DNA of 12,717 bases from an uncultured Treponema sp. (lineage in GTDB: Bacteria > Spirochaetota > Spirochaetia > Treponematales > Treponemataceae), in contig CALDIB010000060.1 of the NCBI GenBank assembly GCA_937902125.1, forward strand, positions 1-12,717. Reading direction: 5' to 3'. The notes beneath the pieces were generated by a model that saw only the letters and a list, made by a program, of their open reading frames with translations, searched no databases and was not told the origin of the DNA. Of this stretch, positions 12,573 to 12,717 are shown one piece after another. How positions within the stretch are numbered: the stretch's first letter is position 1; each line of letters starts with the position of its first letter. A program made the translations under genes and the position numbers.

Positions 12573-12605
12573 AAAAAAAACGGGAACCGCGTATTTGCGA
12601 TTCCC
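12573..12605 (-). terminator. Intrinsic terminator in the Rpn leader
   Basis: On the minus strand GGGAATCGC (12605-12597), loop of 6, GCGGTTCCC (12590-12582): a 9-bp stem with one wobble, then G and eight T (12580-12573). It ends 14 nt before ATG 12558 and directly abuts the ribosome binding site. It may terminate an upstream gene beyond the window or attenuate Rpn expression. Confidence 0.8.
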
Positions 12606-12717
12606 TATGCATATAAGATATGAATTTTATTCAAGATTTTTGCGCAAAATTTTCAAAATCGTAATAAATTTTCATGCATTTTCTCTAAGCTAAGCCCTTT
12701 GTCCAGACATTTTGTTT
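12606..12717. other. AT-rich region upstream of the Rpn gene
   Basis: No gene is seen. On the minus strand there are several A/T-rich promoter-like hexamers (TTGAAA, TTGCGC, TTGAAT, TAAAAT) but no pair with good spacing, so no promoter is called. Confidence 0.3.

Overview
The window looks like a fragment of a gut or rumen Treponema (Spirochaetes). This is inferred from the resemblance of the GGDEF remnant, the XRE regulator, the Rpn-family nuclease and the FAD-dependent thymidylate synthase to proteins I recall from Treponema, and from the lysine-, Phe- and Ala/Gly-rich coding style of the central genes. No rRNA or intact tRNA is present to confirm it. The gene order and one abrupt junction suggest a metagenome or draft contig.

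Left end (1-1179): an RNase R fragment (minus strand) with a foreign-looking codon choice abuts a truncated, multiply broken GGDEF diguanylate cyclase gene at about 586-600. This is either a chimeric assembly or a real rearrangement. The GGDEF remnant sits 19 nt behind a GH120 beta-xylosidase gene (1199-3289), with a good ribosome binding site, so it was probably once cotranscribed with it.

Sugar region (1199-5077): the GH120 enzyme has both catalytic residues known from Thermoanaerobacterium XylC. A flavodoxin-fold NAD(P)H oxidoreductase is divergent from it. A LacI-family regulator is convergent to the oxidoreductase, overlaps it by 26 bp, and has its own strong promoter with a palindromic operator at the start site. 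The likely logic is LacI-type control of xylo-oligosaccharide use.

Housekeeping region (5078-8454): a small TSCPD-domain protein followed by a 68/69-bp tandem repeat that copies its own 3' end, then thyX, hisB and hisG on the minus strand. hisG has a near-consensus promoter almost touching its start codon. A perfect 14-bp-arm palindrome overlaps the hisG stop codon in the hisG-hisB gap.

Accessory region (8455-12717): after a GC-rich inverted-repeat element comes an AT-rich two-gene cassette: an EcoRI-family adenine methyltransferase and, 11 nt later, a fused DUF262-HNH nuclease. The pairing suggests a restriction-modification system whose nuclease is of the DUF262-HNH type instead of an EcoRI-like enzyme. 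A divergent XRE repressor and a palindrome at the methyltransferase promoter suggest control. A small two-helix membrane protein follows. The right end is an Rpn-family (PD-(D/E)XK) nuclease with an out-of-frame second copy of its C-terminal module downstream, and an intrinsic terminator in its 5' leader. Together these look like a small defence island.

Several genes (GH120, oxidoreductase, hisG, membrane protein) have a -10 hexamer only 6-8 nt upstream of ATG and no visible Shine-Dalgarno sequence, which suggests leaderless mRNAs.
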